From Haloglomus litoreum (GTDB lineage Archaea; Halobacteriota; Halobacteria; Halobacteriales; Haloarculaceae), in NCBI RefSeq assembly GCF_029338515.1, contig NZ_CP119988.1:1798001-1862000 (forward strand): a stretch of 64,000 bases of DNA, given 5' to 3'. Position numbers and translations under genes: made by a program. This document shows, in pieces, positions 17,648-25,406 of this stretch. The notes under the pieces are model-generated. The model was not told where the DNA came from, made no database searches, and was given only the letters and a program-made list of their open reading frames with translations. The first letter of the stretch is position 1, and each line of letters opens with the position of its first letter.

Positions 17648-18048
17648 CGACGCTGGGCGCGAGCCAGGAGCACGAAGACGCCCCAGACGGCGAACAGGGC
17701 CGCCACGAAGTAGCCGGCGTACGCCAGCCACAGCGGCCACTCGGCATAGCCCAGGGCCTCCGCGGCGACCATCGTCGGGAAGACGACGGCCGAGGTCACT
17801 CCGAGGAGGGCGATGGTGTGCCGGCCGGCCTCGCCGAACACGTCACGGTCGCGCTCGTCGAAGACCGTCCGGTCGGTCCGGGCATGGAGGGTGATGGCCG
17901 CGCCGCCGCCGAGGACGAAGGCGGCGACACCGAACAGGGGGTACCCGGCCAGCAGCAGGCCGGCGTAGAGGACGCTCCCGACCGCCCAGAGGGCGGCGTA
18001 CGTGGAGCGGGTCGATGCAAGCGGGGACGGGGATGCGGTCTCGGCCAT
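17644..18048 (-). CDS. DUF2178-type four-helix membrane protein
   Basis: 134 residues from ATG 18048. Four hydrophobic helices, at about 15-35, 38-55, 80-100 and 107-130, with the polar loop RTDRTVFDERDRDVFGEAG between the second and third, which is the conserved feature of DUF2178 proteins. First gene of a two-gene operon with the XRE regulator. Function unknown; it may act as a membrane partner or sensor for the regulator (inference). Confidence 0.85.
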   Translation of the reverse strand: MAETASPSPLASTRSTYAALWAVGSVLYAGLLLAGYPLFGVAAFVLGGGAAITLHARTDRTVFDERDRDVFGEAGRHTIALLGVTSAVVFPTMVAAEALGYAEWPLWLAYAGYFVAALFAVWGVFVLLARAQRR

Positions 18049-18062
18049 GATGTCAAGCACCC

Positions 18063-18088
18063 TTTACACTGTAATGTGTTCTTTACAC
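18063..18088 (-). promoter_or_regulatory. Putative operator of the DUF2178-XRE operon
   Basis: Two GTGTAAA direct repeats (read on minus; plus TTTACAC at 18063-18069 and 18082-18088) lie 19 bp apart, about two helical turns. The first is part of a perfect 11-bp palindrome TTACACTGTAA (18064-18074). The palindrome covers -16 to -26 from the ATG at 18048, overlapping the TATA/BRE region of a leaderless promoter, so binding there would block transcription. Confidence 0.5.
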
Positions 18089-18177
18089 CCACTTCAACCT
18101 TTCTCCCTCGCGGCGGCCGGCCGACACGGCTCCTCCCGGGCACGGGATTTATTCTCGCTCGTCGCCGAGAGTGGTGT

Positions 18178-20160
18178 GTGAGCACCCGAACGAGTGCCCT
18201 CGACGCGGTCGTGTTCGGGGTGGACATCCAGAGCGGTGACGTGCGCGGTGACTCGCCCTCCTACGCCGTGGTGGCTTTCGACGGCGAGAACGTCGACCGG
18301 GACGTGGTCTCCTACCGGAAGCTGACCCGGCTCATCCAGCGCGAGGAGCCCGCCATCGTCGCGACCGACAACACCTTCGAACTCGCGACGGACAGGGACG
18401 ACCTCGTCCGGTTCCTCCGCGAACTCCCCTCCGGGACGAAGCTCGTCCAGGTGACCGGCGCCGAGCAGCCCGAACCCCTCTCCCGGGTCGCACGTCGGCA
18501 CGGGGTGCCGTACGGGAAGAAGCCGATGAAGGAGGCCGAGGCCGCCGCCCGACTCGCCGCCCGCAACGTCGGCCAGGAGGTGTCGGCGTTCGCCGACCGG
18601 ACGACGGTGAAGGTCGCCCGCGGGCGCTCGACCGGGGGCGGCGGTGGCTGGTCCGAGGACCGCTTCACCCGCCGCATCCACGGCAACGTCAAGTCGAAGG
18701 CCCGCGAGGTCGAGCGACAACTGGACGAGGCCGGGCTGGAGTACGAACAGGAGGTCACGGAGAAGTACGGCGGCTACTCGCGGGCGCTGTTCCACGTCGA
18801 GGCGACCCCCGCCGAACTCCCGGTCTCACGGGAGCGCGCCGGGGACACGCGCATCGAGATCGAGCGCGAGCGCAAGGACGGCATCGAGTACTCGCCGCTC
18901 GTGAGGCGCCGCGACCACGTCCTCGTCGGCATCGACCCCGGGACGACCACCGCGGTCGCCATCGTCGGGCTGGACGGCGCGGTGCTGGAGACGCTGTCGA
19001 CCCGCACGGCGGACACGGCTGCCGTCATCGAGTGGATCATCGAGCGCGGACGACCCATCCTCGTGGCGGCCGACGTCGAGCCGATGCCCGAGACCGTCGA
19101 GAAGATCCGCCGCTCGTTCGACGCCGCCGGGTGGGTCCCGGAGACGGACCTCCCGGTCGACACCAAGCAGCACCGCACCCGAGAGGAACCCTACGACAAC
19201 GACCACGAGCGCGACGCGATGGCCGCCGCGCTCCACGCCTTCGACGACCACGAGGACCAGTTCGAGCGCATCGCCCGCAAGGTCCCCGCGGGCTTCGACC
19301 GCGGCGAGGTGACCGCCCGCGTGGTCGCGGGCGAGGAGTCCGTCGAGGCCGTCATCGACGACCTGACCGACGACCCCGAGGACGAGACGGAGGAGTCGAC
19401 CCACGAGCCCCGCGAACTCACCGCCGAGGAGCAGGAGATCAAGCGGCTGGAGGCCCGCGTCGAGCGCCTGGAATCGCACGTCGAGGAGCTCCGCGGGACC
19501 GTCCAGCAGAAGGACGAGCGCATCGCCGAGTACGAGGAGGAACTCAGCGAGGCCCGGCGCGAGGAGCGCCAGGAGGCCCGCGAGCGCCGCGAGGTCGCCC
19601 GCCTCGAACGCGAGAACGACCGCCTCGAACGCGAACTCGCCGAGGAGCGCGAGACCGTCGAGGAGCTGGAGGGCAAACTGGAGCGGCTGAAGGCGCTCTG
19701 GCGCCTCGACCACTCGGACTTCGCCGACGTGGCCGACGAGCAGGCCGGCCTCGTCCCGGTCAAGCCCGTCGCACAGTTCACCACCAACGCCATCGAGGAC
19801 GCCCAGGAGCGGTTCGGGCTCGCCGAGAACGACGTGGTCCTCCTCCGGGACGCGTCGGGCGCCGGTCGGCGCACGGCCGAGCTGCTCGCCGAGACCGAGC
19901 CCCGGGTCGTCCTGCGTCACGGTAACCTCTCCGAGCAGGCCGACCGGGTACTGTTCGAGCACGGCATCCCGGAGGGGCCGGCCGACGACGTGACCGTCCA
20001 GGAGGTCGACGAACTGGCGGTCGCCCGCGAGCGCGAGGTCGAGGCCGTCATCGACGACTGGGAGGACCGGGCCGCCGAGCGCCGGAAGGACCAGAACGCG
20101 GAGATGGTCGACCAGATCATCAGCGAGCACCGGGCCGACCGGCCGACCGAGAGCGACTGA
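18178..20160 (+). CDS. DUF460 protein with RNase H-like fold and coiled coil
   Basis: 660 residues from GTG 18178. The N-terminal domain (LDAVVFGVDIQSGDVRG) is the archaeal DUF460 signature; a second RNase H/RuvC-like strand set begins near residue 249 (VLVGIDPGTTTAVAIVGLDG), with acidic residues in the expected places. Residues about 415-512 form a long charged coiled coil, and a C-terminal domain follows (LVPVKPVAQFTTNAIEDA). COG2433 proteins are predicted nucleases acting on RNA or Holliday-like structures, but no activity is established that I can cite. Single gene. Confidence 0.9.
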   Translation: MSTRTSALDAVVFGVDIQSGDVRGDSPSYAVVAFDGENVDRDVVSYRKLTRLIQREEPAIVATDNTFELATDRDDLVRFLRELPSGTKLVQVTGAEQPEPLSRVARRHGVPYGKKPMKEAEAAARLAARNVGQEVSAFADRTTVKVARGRSTGGGGGWSEDRFTRRIHGNVKSKAREVERQLDEAGLEYEQEVTEKYGGYSRALFHVEATPAELPVSRERAGDTRIEIERERKDGIEYSPLVRRRDHVLVGIDPGTTTAVAIVGLDGAVLETLSTRTADTAAVIEWIIERGRPILVAADVEPMPETVEKIRRSFDAAGWVPETDLPVDTKQHRTREEPYDNDHERDAMAAALHAFDDHEDQFERIARKVPAGFDRGEVTARVVAGEESVEAVIDDLTDDPEDETEESTHEPRELTAEEQEIKRLEARVERLESHVEELRGTVQQKDERIAEYEEELSEARREERQEARERREVARLERENDRLERELAEERETVEELEGKLERLKALWRLDHSDFADVADEQAGLVPVKPVAQFTTNAIEDAQERFGLAENDVVLLRDASGAGRRTAELLAETEPRVVLRHGNLSEQADRVLFEHGIPEGPADDVTVQEVDELAVAREREVEAVIDDWEDRAAERRKDQNAEMVDQIISEHRADRPTESD

Positions 20161-20216
20161 CCGCGGTCGGCACTACCCGTGCGTGAGGGTGGACGAGAAG
20201 CGTGGTCGGCCGCCGT

Positions 20217-20420
20217 TCAGAGCATCCCGCCCATGCCCATCTCCTCCATCGCGGACTCGACGAGCCCGCGGGCGACCATCCCCATCCCGATCACGACGAG
20301 CGTGACACCCAGCGCGGCGACCTTGTTCTCGCGGGCGACCACGAGCAGGCCGAGTACAAGCGCCAGGGCCCCCTTCTGTCCGACCTCACCGAGCGACTCC
20401 TTGGTTTCCTCGACGTCCAT
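20217..20420 (-). CDS. Small two-helix membrane protein
   Basis: 67 residues. After a 16-residue charged N-terminus (MDVEETKESLGEVGQK) come two hydrophobic helices at about 18-30 and 34-50, then an amphipathic Met/Gly-rich end (MEEMGMGGML). Halophile-typical small membrane protein; no assigned function. The 288-bp interval upstream (20421-20708) contains AT-rich bits near 20430-20450 that could be its promoter. Confidence 0.7.
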   Translation of the reverse strand: MDVEETKESLGEVGQKGALALVLGLLVVARENKVAALGVTLVVIGMGMVARGLVESAMEEMGMGGML

Positions 20421-20660
20421 ACCCGACCGGATTGGGCCGTGTGTGATAAAGTCACGGAAACCCGGCCGGGCGGCGAGATATGCCGGACTTCACGCCCTCG
20501 GGTCGGGGCCGACGGAATCACGAAGAGGGCCAGTACCTCTCCAGAGGGGCTATCGGATCGTAATGGGTGGCATATCCGGAAATCGTGCGGAATATGAATG
20601 TAATGCTCATGGGCGGGCCACGGACGACGCCCTGGACCGGGGGCCCCGACCGTCCGATCC

Positions 20661-20701
20661 GGCGCGCCCGCCGGTGGATTCACGGTCGGCGCGCCCGCCG
20701 G
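20661..20701 (+). repeat. 14-bp direct repeat before the dehalogenase-like gene
   Basis: GGCGCGCCCGCCGG occurs at 20661-20674 and exactly again at 20688-20701, 27 bp apart, ending 7 bp before the ATG at 20709. The first copy is flanked by CCGATCC and the second by CGGTC. It could be a regulator site or chance in GC-rich DNA. Confidence 0.55.
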
Positions 20702-20708
20702 CCCTCGT

Positions 20709-21575
20709 ATGCTGGATGTCGAGCCCATGGACCACGAGCAGTGGACCGCCGAGCAGGAGACGACGAGCGTCATCGTCGACGACCACAGCGTCCGGATGGC
20801 CTACCGCGACGCGGGCCCGACCGAGCGCGACGAGCCACGCGACACGCTTGTCTTCGTCCACGGGGTGCCGACGTGGGGCTACCTCTGGCGGCGGGTCGCG
20901 CCCGCCTTCGAGGACGAGTTCCGCGTCGTCGTCCCGGACATGGTCGGCTACGGCAACTCCTCGATGCGCGAGGGGTTCGACCGCTCCATCCGCGCCCAGG
21001 AGCAGGCGCTCGACGGCCTGCTCGCGGACCTCGGCGTCGACTCGTTCACGTTCGTCGGGCACGACATCGGCGGCGGCGCGGCGCTCCGGTTCGCCGCCCA
21101 CCAGCCCGAGCGGGTGCGTCGGTTCGTCGCCTCCAACCTGGTCTGCTACGACTCCTGGCCCGTCGAGTTCATCGTGAACCTCGGACTCCCGCGGACGGAG
21201 GGCATGGACCGCGAGGAGTTCGTCGGGCAACTGGACTTCGCGTTCGCCGAGGGCGCGGCCGCGGACGACCCGGACGAGGCGTTCGTCGCGGGGATGCAGG
21301 CGCCGTGGCTCCGCGAGGGCGGCCAGCGCGCCATCGCCCGCGCGGCGGTCGCGACGAACACGAACCACACGACCGAGATCGACTACGACGCCATCGACAC
21401 CGACCTCCTCTGCCTGTGGGCCGAGGACGACGTGATGCAGCCCATCGAGTACGGCGAACGGCTGGCCGAGGACGTGGGCGGTGAGGTCGTCCGGCTCTCC
21501 GGCGCGTACCACTGGGTGCCCGAGGACGTGGGGGGCGAGTACCGCGAGGAACTCGCGGACTTCCTCGACGGGTGA
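20709..21575 (+). CDS. Alpha/beta hydrolase, haloalkane dehalogenase-like
   Basis: 288 residues (an ATG at 20727 would remove six). Key motifs are HGVPTWGYLWR (dehalogenases: HGxPTWSYLYR), the nucleophile elbow GHDIGGG with Asp119 instead of Ser, the acid region LCLWAEDDVMQP and the C-terminal His in SGAYHWVPED. An aspartate nucleophile means either a haloalkane dehalogenase or an epoxide hydrolase. The PTWGYLWR context leans to the former, but the halide-binding Trp next to the nucleophile is not present (Ile follows Asp). Substrate uncertain. Confidence 0.82.
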   Translation: MLDVEPMDHEQWTAEQETTSVIVDDHSVRMAYRDAGPTERDEPRDTLVFVHGVPTWGYLWRRVAPAFEDEFRVVVPDMVGYGNSSMREGFDRSIRAQEQALDGLLADLGVDSFTFVGHDIGGGAALRFAAHQPERVRRFVASNLVCYDSWPVEFIVNLGLPRTEGMDREEFVGQLDFAFAEGAAADDPDEAFVAGMQAPWLREGGQRAIARAAVATNTNHTTEIDYDAIDTDLLCLWAEDDVMQPIEYGERLAEDVGGEVVRLSGAYHWVPEDVGGEYREELADFLDG

Positions 21576-21678
21576 GTGCCCTCGGAAGGTCGTTCATCGA
21601 CGGCTGAGACGGGTACTCGAACCGGCAGAGCCGCGTGTGTCCGAAAAAGGCACGTACCCGCCCCGTGACGGGCGGGGT

Positions 21679-22203
21679 ATGAGCAACGACGCGCCCGACT
21701 GGGAGTTCAAGCCGCGGGACGTCTACGTCCTCCGCGAGCTGTCCCGGGACCCGCAGCTCTCCTCGCGGGACCTCGCTCGCATCCTCGAGGAGAAGTACGA
21801 CATCGACGTCTCGCACGTCACCGTCAGCGAGTCCATCCGCGGGATGCGCGAGCACGGCGTCTTCCGCGAGGCCGTCATCCCCAACGAGGAGTACTACATC
21901 TTCGGCCTCTTCGAGTTCAAGCTCAACCCCGAGAACTTCGCCGACGGGTGGCGCGACGCGATGGAGTACATCCGGGACTCCCCGAACACGCTGTTCTACT
22001 TCCTCTCGGACGGGGAGTACCAGTGGAAGTCCGTCATGATGTTCTCCTCCCGGCAGAACGAGTCCAAATGGATCCACGAGTTTTACAAGGCACACGGGCC
22101 GGTCGTCGAGAACATCCGCAACTCCGTCATCCACAACGTCCTCAAGTTCCGGACGGACCCGGAGATCCTGGCGAGCCTCGACGAGAAGAACCCGCGGGAG
22201 TAG
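21679..22203 (+). CDS. Winged helix-turn-helix regulator (Lrp/AsnC-like N-terminus)
   Basis: 174 residues. The N-terminal wHTH is clear (YVLRELSRDPQLSSRDLARILEEKYDIDVSHVTVSESIRGM, about residues 16-58). The C-terminal part (about 65-170) starts VIPNEEYYIFGLFEFKL and has an alpha/beta pattern like a ligand-sensing ferredoxin-like domain, but does not match the classical AsnC RAM motif. Likely transcription regulator; target unknown. Confidence 0.83.
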   Translation: MSNDAPDWEFKPRDVYVLRELSRDPQLSSRDLARILEEKYDIDVSHVTVSESIRGMREHGVFREAVIPNEEYYIFGLFEFKLNPENFADGWRDAMEYIRDSPNTLFYFLSDGEYQWKSVMMFSSRQNESKWIHEFYKAHGPVVENIRNSVIHNVLKFRTDPEILASLDEKNPRE

Positions 22204-22216
22204 CGGACCGACGGTC

Positions 22217-22744
22217 TCAGTCGAGGGGTTTCTCGAACTCGTACTCCCCGACGGTCTCACCGCCCACCTCGGCCTCGACCTCGCGTATCCGCTCGAAGCC
22301 GCGCGATTCGAGGTAGCCGACCGCGACGGTGTTGTCGGCGAGCGCCGAGCAGACGAGCCGTTCCGCCCCGCGCCCGGCGGCCCACGACTCCAGTTCCGTC
22401 AGCAGTGCCGTCCCGATGCCCTCGCCCCAGTGGTCCGGGTCGACGTAGAGCGTGAACAGTTCGGCCTCGTCGGTCCACTCGCGGGTCGCGCTCGCGAAAC
22501 CGACCACCTCGCCGTCACCGTCGCCGTCCGCCCCCTCTTCGGCGACGGCCACGAGGAACCGGAAGTCCTCCTCGTCGGCAGCCTCGGCGGCCACCTCCGC
22601 GAGGAACGACTCGTCGTAGAGGTCGGCCAGCGCCAGTCGGACGGCGTCGGCCGACAGCGCCGATGCGGGGCCCGCCCACCACGCGTCCGCGGCGACCGCG
22701 GCGATGTCGTCGGCGTCCTCCGGCGTGGCCTCGCGGATGATCAT
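22217..22744 (-). CDS. GNAT N-acetyltransferase
   Basis: 175 residues. Starts MIIREATPEDADDIAAVA, with the acetyl-CoA pyrophosphate-binding motif DPDHWGEGIGTALL (Q/RxxGxG/A type) and the C-terminal NTVAVGYLESRGFERI block. The ATG overlaps the rio1 stop (ATGA, 22741-22744), making it the third gene of the aif1A-rio1 operon. Such positioning could mean it acetylates a translation component, but that is inference; GNATs have wide substrate ranges. Confidence 0.92.
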   Translation of the reverse strand: MIIREATPEDADDIAAVAADAWWAGPASALSADAVRLALADLYDESFLAEVAAEAADEEDFRFLVAVAEEGADGDGDGEVVGFASATREWTDEAELFTLYVDPDHWGEGIGTALLTELESWAAGRGAERLVCSALADNTVAVGYLESRGFERIREVEAEVGGETVGEYEFEKPLD

Positions 22745-23691
22745 CGCGGCTCCTCGGCCGACTCGTCGGGTTCGGTGTCGGGCTCGGCCCCCGGGACGCT
22801 CGGCGCCTCCTCGGGCGCCGCCTCGTCGCCCTCGCGTGCCCGCGTGACGTAGTCGAGCAGTTCGTCGGCGTCCGCCTCGGCGCCCGCGCGGGCGAAGAAG
22901 TCGGCCACGTTCCGGCAGTCGCGCTCCAGGAACTCCCGGTGGTTGGGGTGGTGGACGGTGACGGCCTGCCCCAGGTCGAGCAGGGCGAGTTCCCCCTCGT
23001 GGACGACGATGTTGTACTCCGAGAGGTCGCCGTGGACGAGGCCGGCGTCGTACAGGCGGCGGGTGTACTCCCGGACGACCTCGTAGGCCGTCTCGGGGTT
23101 CTCGACGTTCACCTCGTTGAGGCGATGGGCGCGCCGGCCGTCGGTGCCGAGGAACTCCATGACGAGGACGTTGCGCTGGACGGCGATGGGTTCGGGGACC
23201 CGGACGCCGGCGGCGATGGCGCGCCGGAGGTTGGCGTACTCCTTCTTCGTCCACGCCGTGACGACCTTCTTCTTGTCCGAGCCGATGCCCTCGAAGCGGG
23301 GGTCGCCCTCGAGGTAGTCACGCATCGAGCGGAAGTCCGAGGCGTTGATGCGGTAGATCTTCACCGCGACCTCCGATTCGGGGCCGGCCGCGAGGTAGAC
23401 GTTGGCCTCCTTCCCCGTCGAGAGCGGGCCGCCGAACGCGTCGATGTGGCCGTCCTGGACGAGTTTGTACAGCGCGCCCAGCGTGGCGTCGTCGAACACC
23501 GACGCCTCGACCTTGAACTGGTCGGCGTCCTTGATGCGCTTGCGGAACTCCAGGAACTCGCGGTCCCGCTTGCGGGCGATGCGGTCGGCCTCCGTGTCCG
23601 AGACGTCGAGTTCCTCCCACTCGTCGCCGAAGTCGTCACCCTCGCCCTCACCCGGTTCGAGCAGGTCGACCTCGACGTCCTGGTCGGCCAT
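22741..23691 (-). CDS. rio1: Rio1-family serine protein kinase
   Basis: 316 residues. RIO1 signature: nucleotide loop STGKEANVYLA near residue 90, ATP lysine in VAVKIYR, catalytic loop LVHGDLSEYN near 220 and metal-binding Asp in LLDLGQAV. The N-terminal and C-terminal tails are acidic and low complexity. Rio1 is an atypical kinase/ATPase for late small-subunit maturation. The ATG overlaps the aIF1A stop by one base (TGATG), and its own stop overlaps the acetyltransferase start. Confidence 0.96.
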   Translation of the reverse strand: MADQDVEVDLLEPGEGEGDDFGDEWEELDVSDTEADRIARKRDREFLEFRKRIKDADQFKVEASVFDDATLGALYKLVQDGHIDAFGGPLSTGKEANVYLAAGPESEVAVKIYRINASDFRSMRDYLEGDPRFEGIGSDKKKVVTAWTKKEYANLRRAIAAGVRVPEPIAVQRNVLVMEFLGTDGRRAHRLNEVNVENPETAYEVVREYTRRLYDAGLVHGDLSEYNIVVHEGELALLDLGQAVTVHHPNHREFLERDCRNVADFFARAGAEADADELLDYVTRAREGDEAAPEEAPSVPGAEPDTEPDESAEEPR

Positions 23692-23981
23692 CAGGCGGAG
23701 ATGTGGCCCTCCTCACGGAGCTGGTCGGCGTCCTGCTTGTCGTAGCGCCACGTGATGTCGCCCTTCTCGTCCTGCCAGTCCCAGGGCTCCACGAGGACCA
23801 CGTCGTCCTCGCGGATCCAGATGCGCTTCTGCATCCGCCCCGGGATGCGCGCGGTTCGCTCCTTCCCGTCCATGCACCGGACCTTCACCCGGTTCGCACC
23901 GAGCATCTCCGTGACGACCGCGAACACCTCGTCGTCGTCCGGCATGCGGAGGTTCTTCCGGCCGCCGTCGTCCTCGCTCAT
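23691..23981 (-). CDS. eif1A: Translation initiation factor aIF1A
   Basis: 96 residues from ATG 23981, the usual archaeal length. OB fold from [32 protein letters not shown] to [14 protein letters not shown], and a basic/acidic tail. It binds the 30S A site and helps scanning/initiator placement. A CTTAAACT element at 24004-24011 lies 23-30 nt before the ATG, indicating a leaderless operon promoter for aif1A-rio1-GNAT. Confidence 0.97.
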   Translation of the reverse strand: MSEDDGGRKNLRMPDDDEVFAVVTEMLGANRVKVRCMDGKERTARIPGRMQKRIWIREDDVVLVEPWDWQDEKGDITWRYDKQDADQLREEGHISA

Positions 23982-24153
23982 GGGGGGCGGTTCGTCGCCC
24001 CGCAGTTTAAGTGCAATGCATGATTCCGGGCCGTCGGCTCGCTGGACCCCCCACTTCGGGTGTCCCACCGACAGTGCGATTCGACCGTCTCCGTGGATAA
24101 CACACCGACCTGACGGCCCCGGTTTAACGGTGCCTGCGAACAATTGCCAATCC

Positions 24154-24160
24154 TTTATTG
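24154..24160 (+). promoter_or_regulatory. TATA-like element of the alcohol dehydrogenase gene
   Basis: TTTATTG lies 28-34 nt before the ATG at 24188 and is preceded by CAATTGCCAATCC. Between it and the start is GTTACGTACGC with the palindrome TACGTA. The spacing fits a leaderless or near-leaderless transcript. Confidence 0.6.
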
Positions 24161-24187
24161 TTACGTACGCACTCTCCGCAGGACGCA

Positions 24188-25255
24188 ATGAGAGCCGTAG
24201 TTTTCCAGGGACCCGAGGAGCCGATGGAGGTCGAGGAGGTCGACCGGCCGGACTGCCCGCCGGACGGCGTCGTCATCGAGACGGAGGCCTGTGGGGTGTG
24301 TCGCTCGGACTGGCACGCCTGGCAGGGCGACTGGTCGTGGATCGGGATGATGATGACGGAGGGTCTCATCTTCGGCCACGAGCCGGTCGGCGTCGTCGCC
24401 GAGGTCGGTGACGACGTCGAGAACTTCCGCGAAGGGGACCGCGTCACGAACCCCTTCAACCTCTCTGACGGCACCTGTATCCACTGCAAGGAGGGCCACC
24501 AGAACCGCTGCGAGCGCTCCATCCCGATGGGCTTCGTCAACTTCTCGACGGGCGCGTTCGCGGAGGAGTACCCGGTCCGGGCGGCGGACACCAACCTCAT
24601 CAAGCTCCCCGAGGGCGTCGACTCCGTCGACGTGGCGGGCCTGGGTTGTCGGTTCGCGACGGCGTTCCACGGCATCGCCCACCGCGTCGACGTCGACCCC
24701 GGCGACTGGGTCGCCGTCCACGGCTGCGGTGGCGTCGGGCTCTCGGCGGTCCACACGGCCAACGCCCTCGGCGCCAACGTCATCGGCGTCGACCTGAACG
24801 AGGCCGCACTCGAGAAGGCCGAGGAGCTCGGCGCCGACGAGACCATCAAGGTGGACGACGTCCAGGACGTCCCGCAGGCGGTCAAGAAGAAGACACCCAA
24901 ATCGCGGGGCTGTGAGGTCTCGGTCGACGCGCTCGGCATCGCCCAGACCTGCCAGAACTCCATCAACTCGCTCGGGAAGGGCGGCCAGCACCTCCAGATC
25001 GGTCTGACGACCAGCGAGGAGGGCGGCGAGGTCTCCCTGCCGGTCGACAACATCGTCACGGACGAGCGCGAGTTCATCGGCTCCTACGGGATGCCGCCCC
25101 ACGAGTACGACGAGATCTTCCGGATGATGGACCACGGGAAGATCGACCCCGGCGCCATCGTCTCCGAGACCATCTCGCTGTCCGAGGTCCCCGAGACAAT
25201 CGCCTCCATGGGCGACTACGACACGGTCGGGATCCCGGTCTGCAACAAGTTCTGA
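24188..25255 (+). CDS. Zinc-dependent alcohol dehydrogenase (MDR family)
   Basis: 355 residues. N-terminal GroES-like domain with the catalytic zinc residues [12 protein letters not shown] and GHEPVGVV, a structural zinc lobe reduced to [12 protein letters not shown] (three visible cysteines), and the Rossmann motif [11 protein letters not shown] near residue 180 followed by Asp in GVDLNEA, which favours NAD over NADP. This is the common haloarchaeal MDR alcohol dehydrogenase type. Physiological alcohol unknown. Strong own promoter; single gene. Confidence 0.94.
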   Translation: MRAVVFQGPEEPMEVEEVDRPDCPPDGVVIETEACGVCRSDWHAWQGDWSWIGMMMTEGLIFGHEPVGVVAEVGDDVENFREGDRVTNPFNLSDGTCIHCKEGHQNRCERSIPMGFVNFSTGAFAEEYPVRAADTNLIKLPEGVDSVDVAGLGCRFATAFHGIAHRVDVDPGDWVAVHGCGGVGLSAVHTANALGANVIGVDLNEAALEKAEELGADETIKVDDVQDVPQAVKKKTPKSRGCEVSVDALGIAQTCQNSINSLGKGGQHLQIGLTTSEEGGEVSLPVDNIVTDEREFIGSYGMPPHEYDEIFRMMDHGKIDPGAIVSETISLSEVPETIASMGDYDTVGIPVCNKF

Positions 25256-25406
25256 CCCACGAGCCGGTCCCCCGGCGACCGTCGGCCTCGCGCCGACCTG
25301 CGGAACGTTCCCGCCCCGTGAGACTCGTTGACGCTGTTTTACGCGTTGCTGTGGTAGGGGGCGGTGATGTCGAGGATGTTACTGAACCAGCGCGAGGGTC
25401 GTGTGG

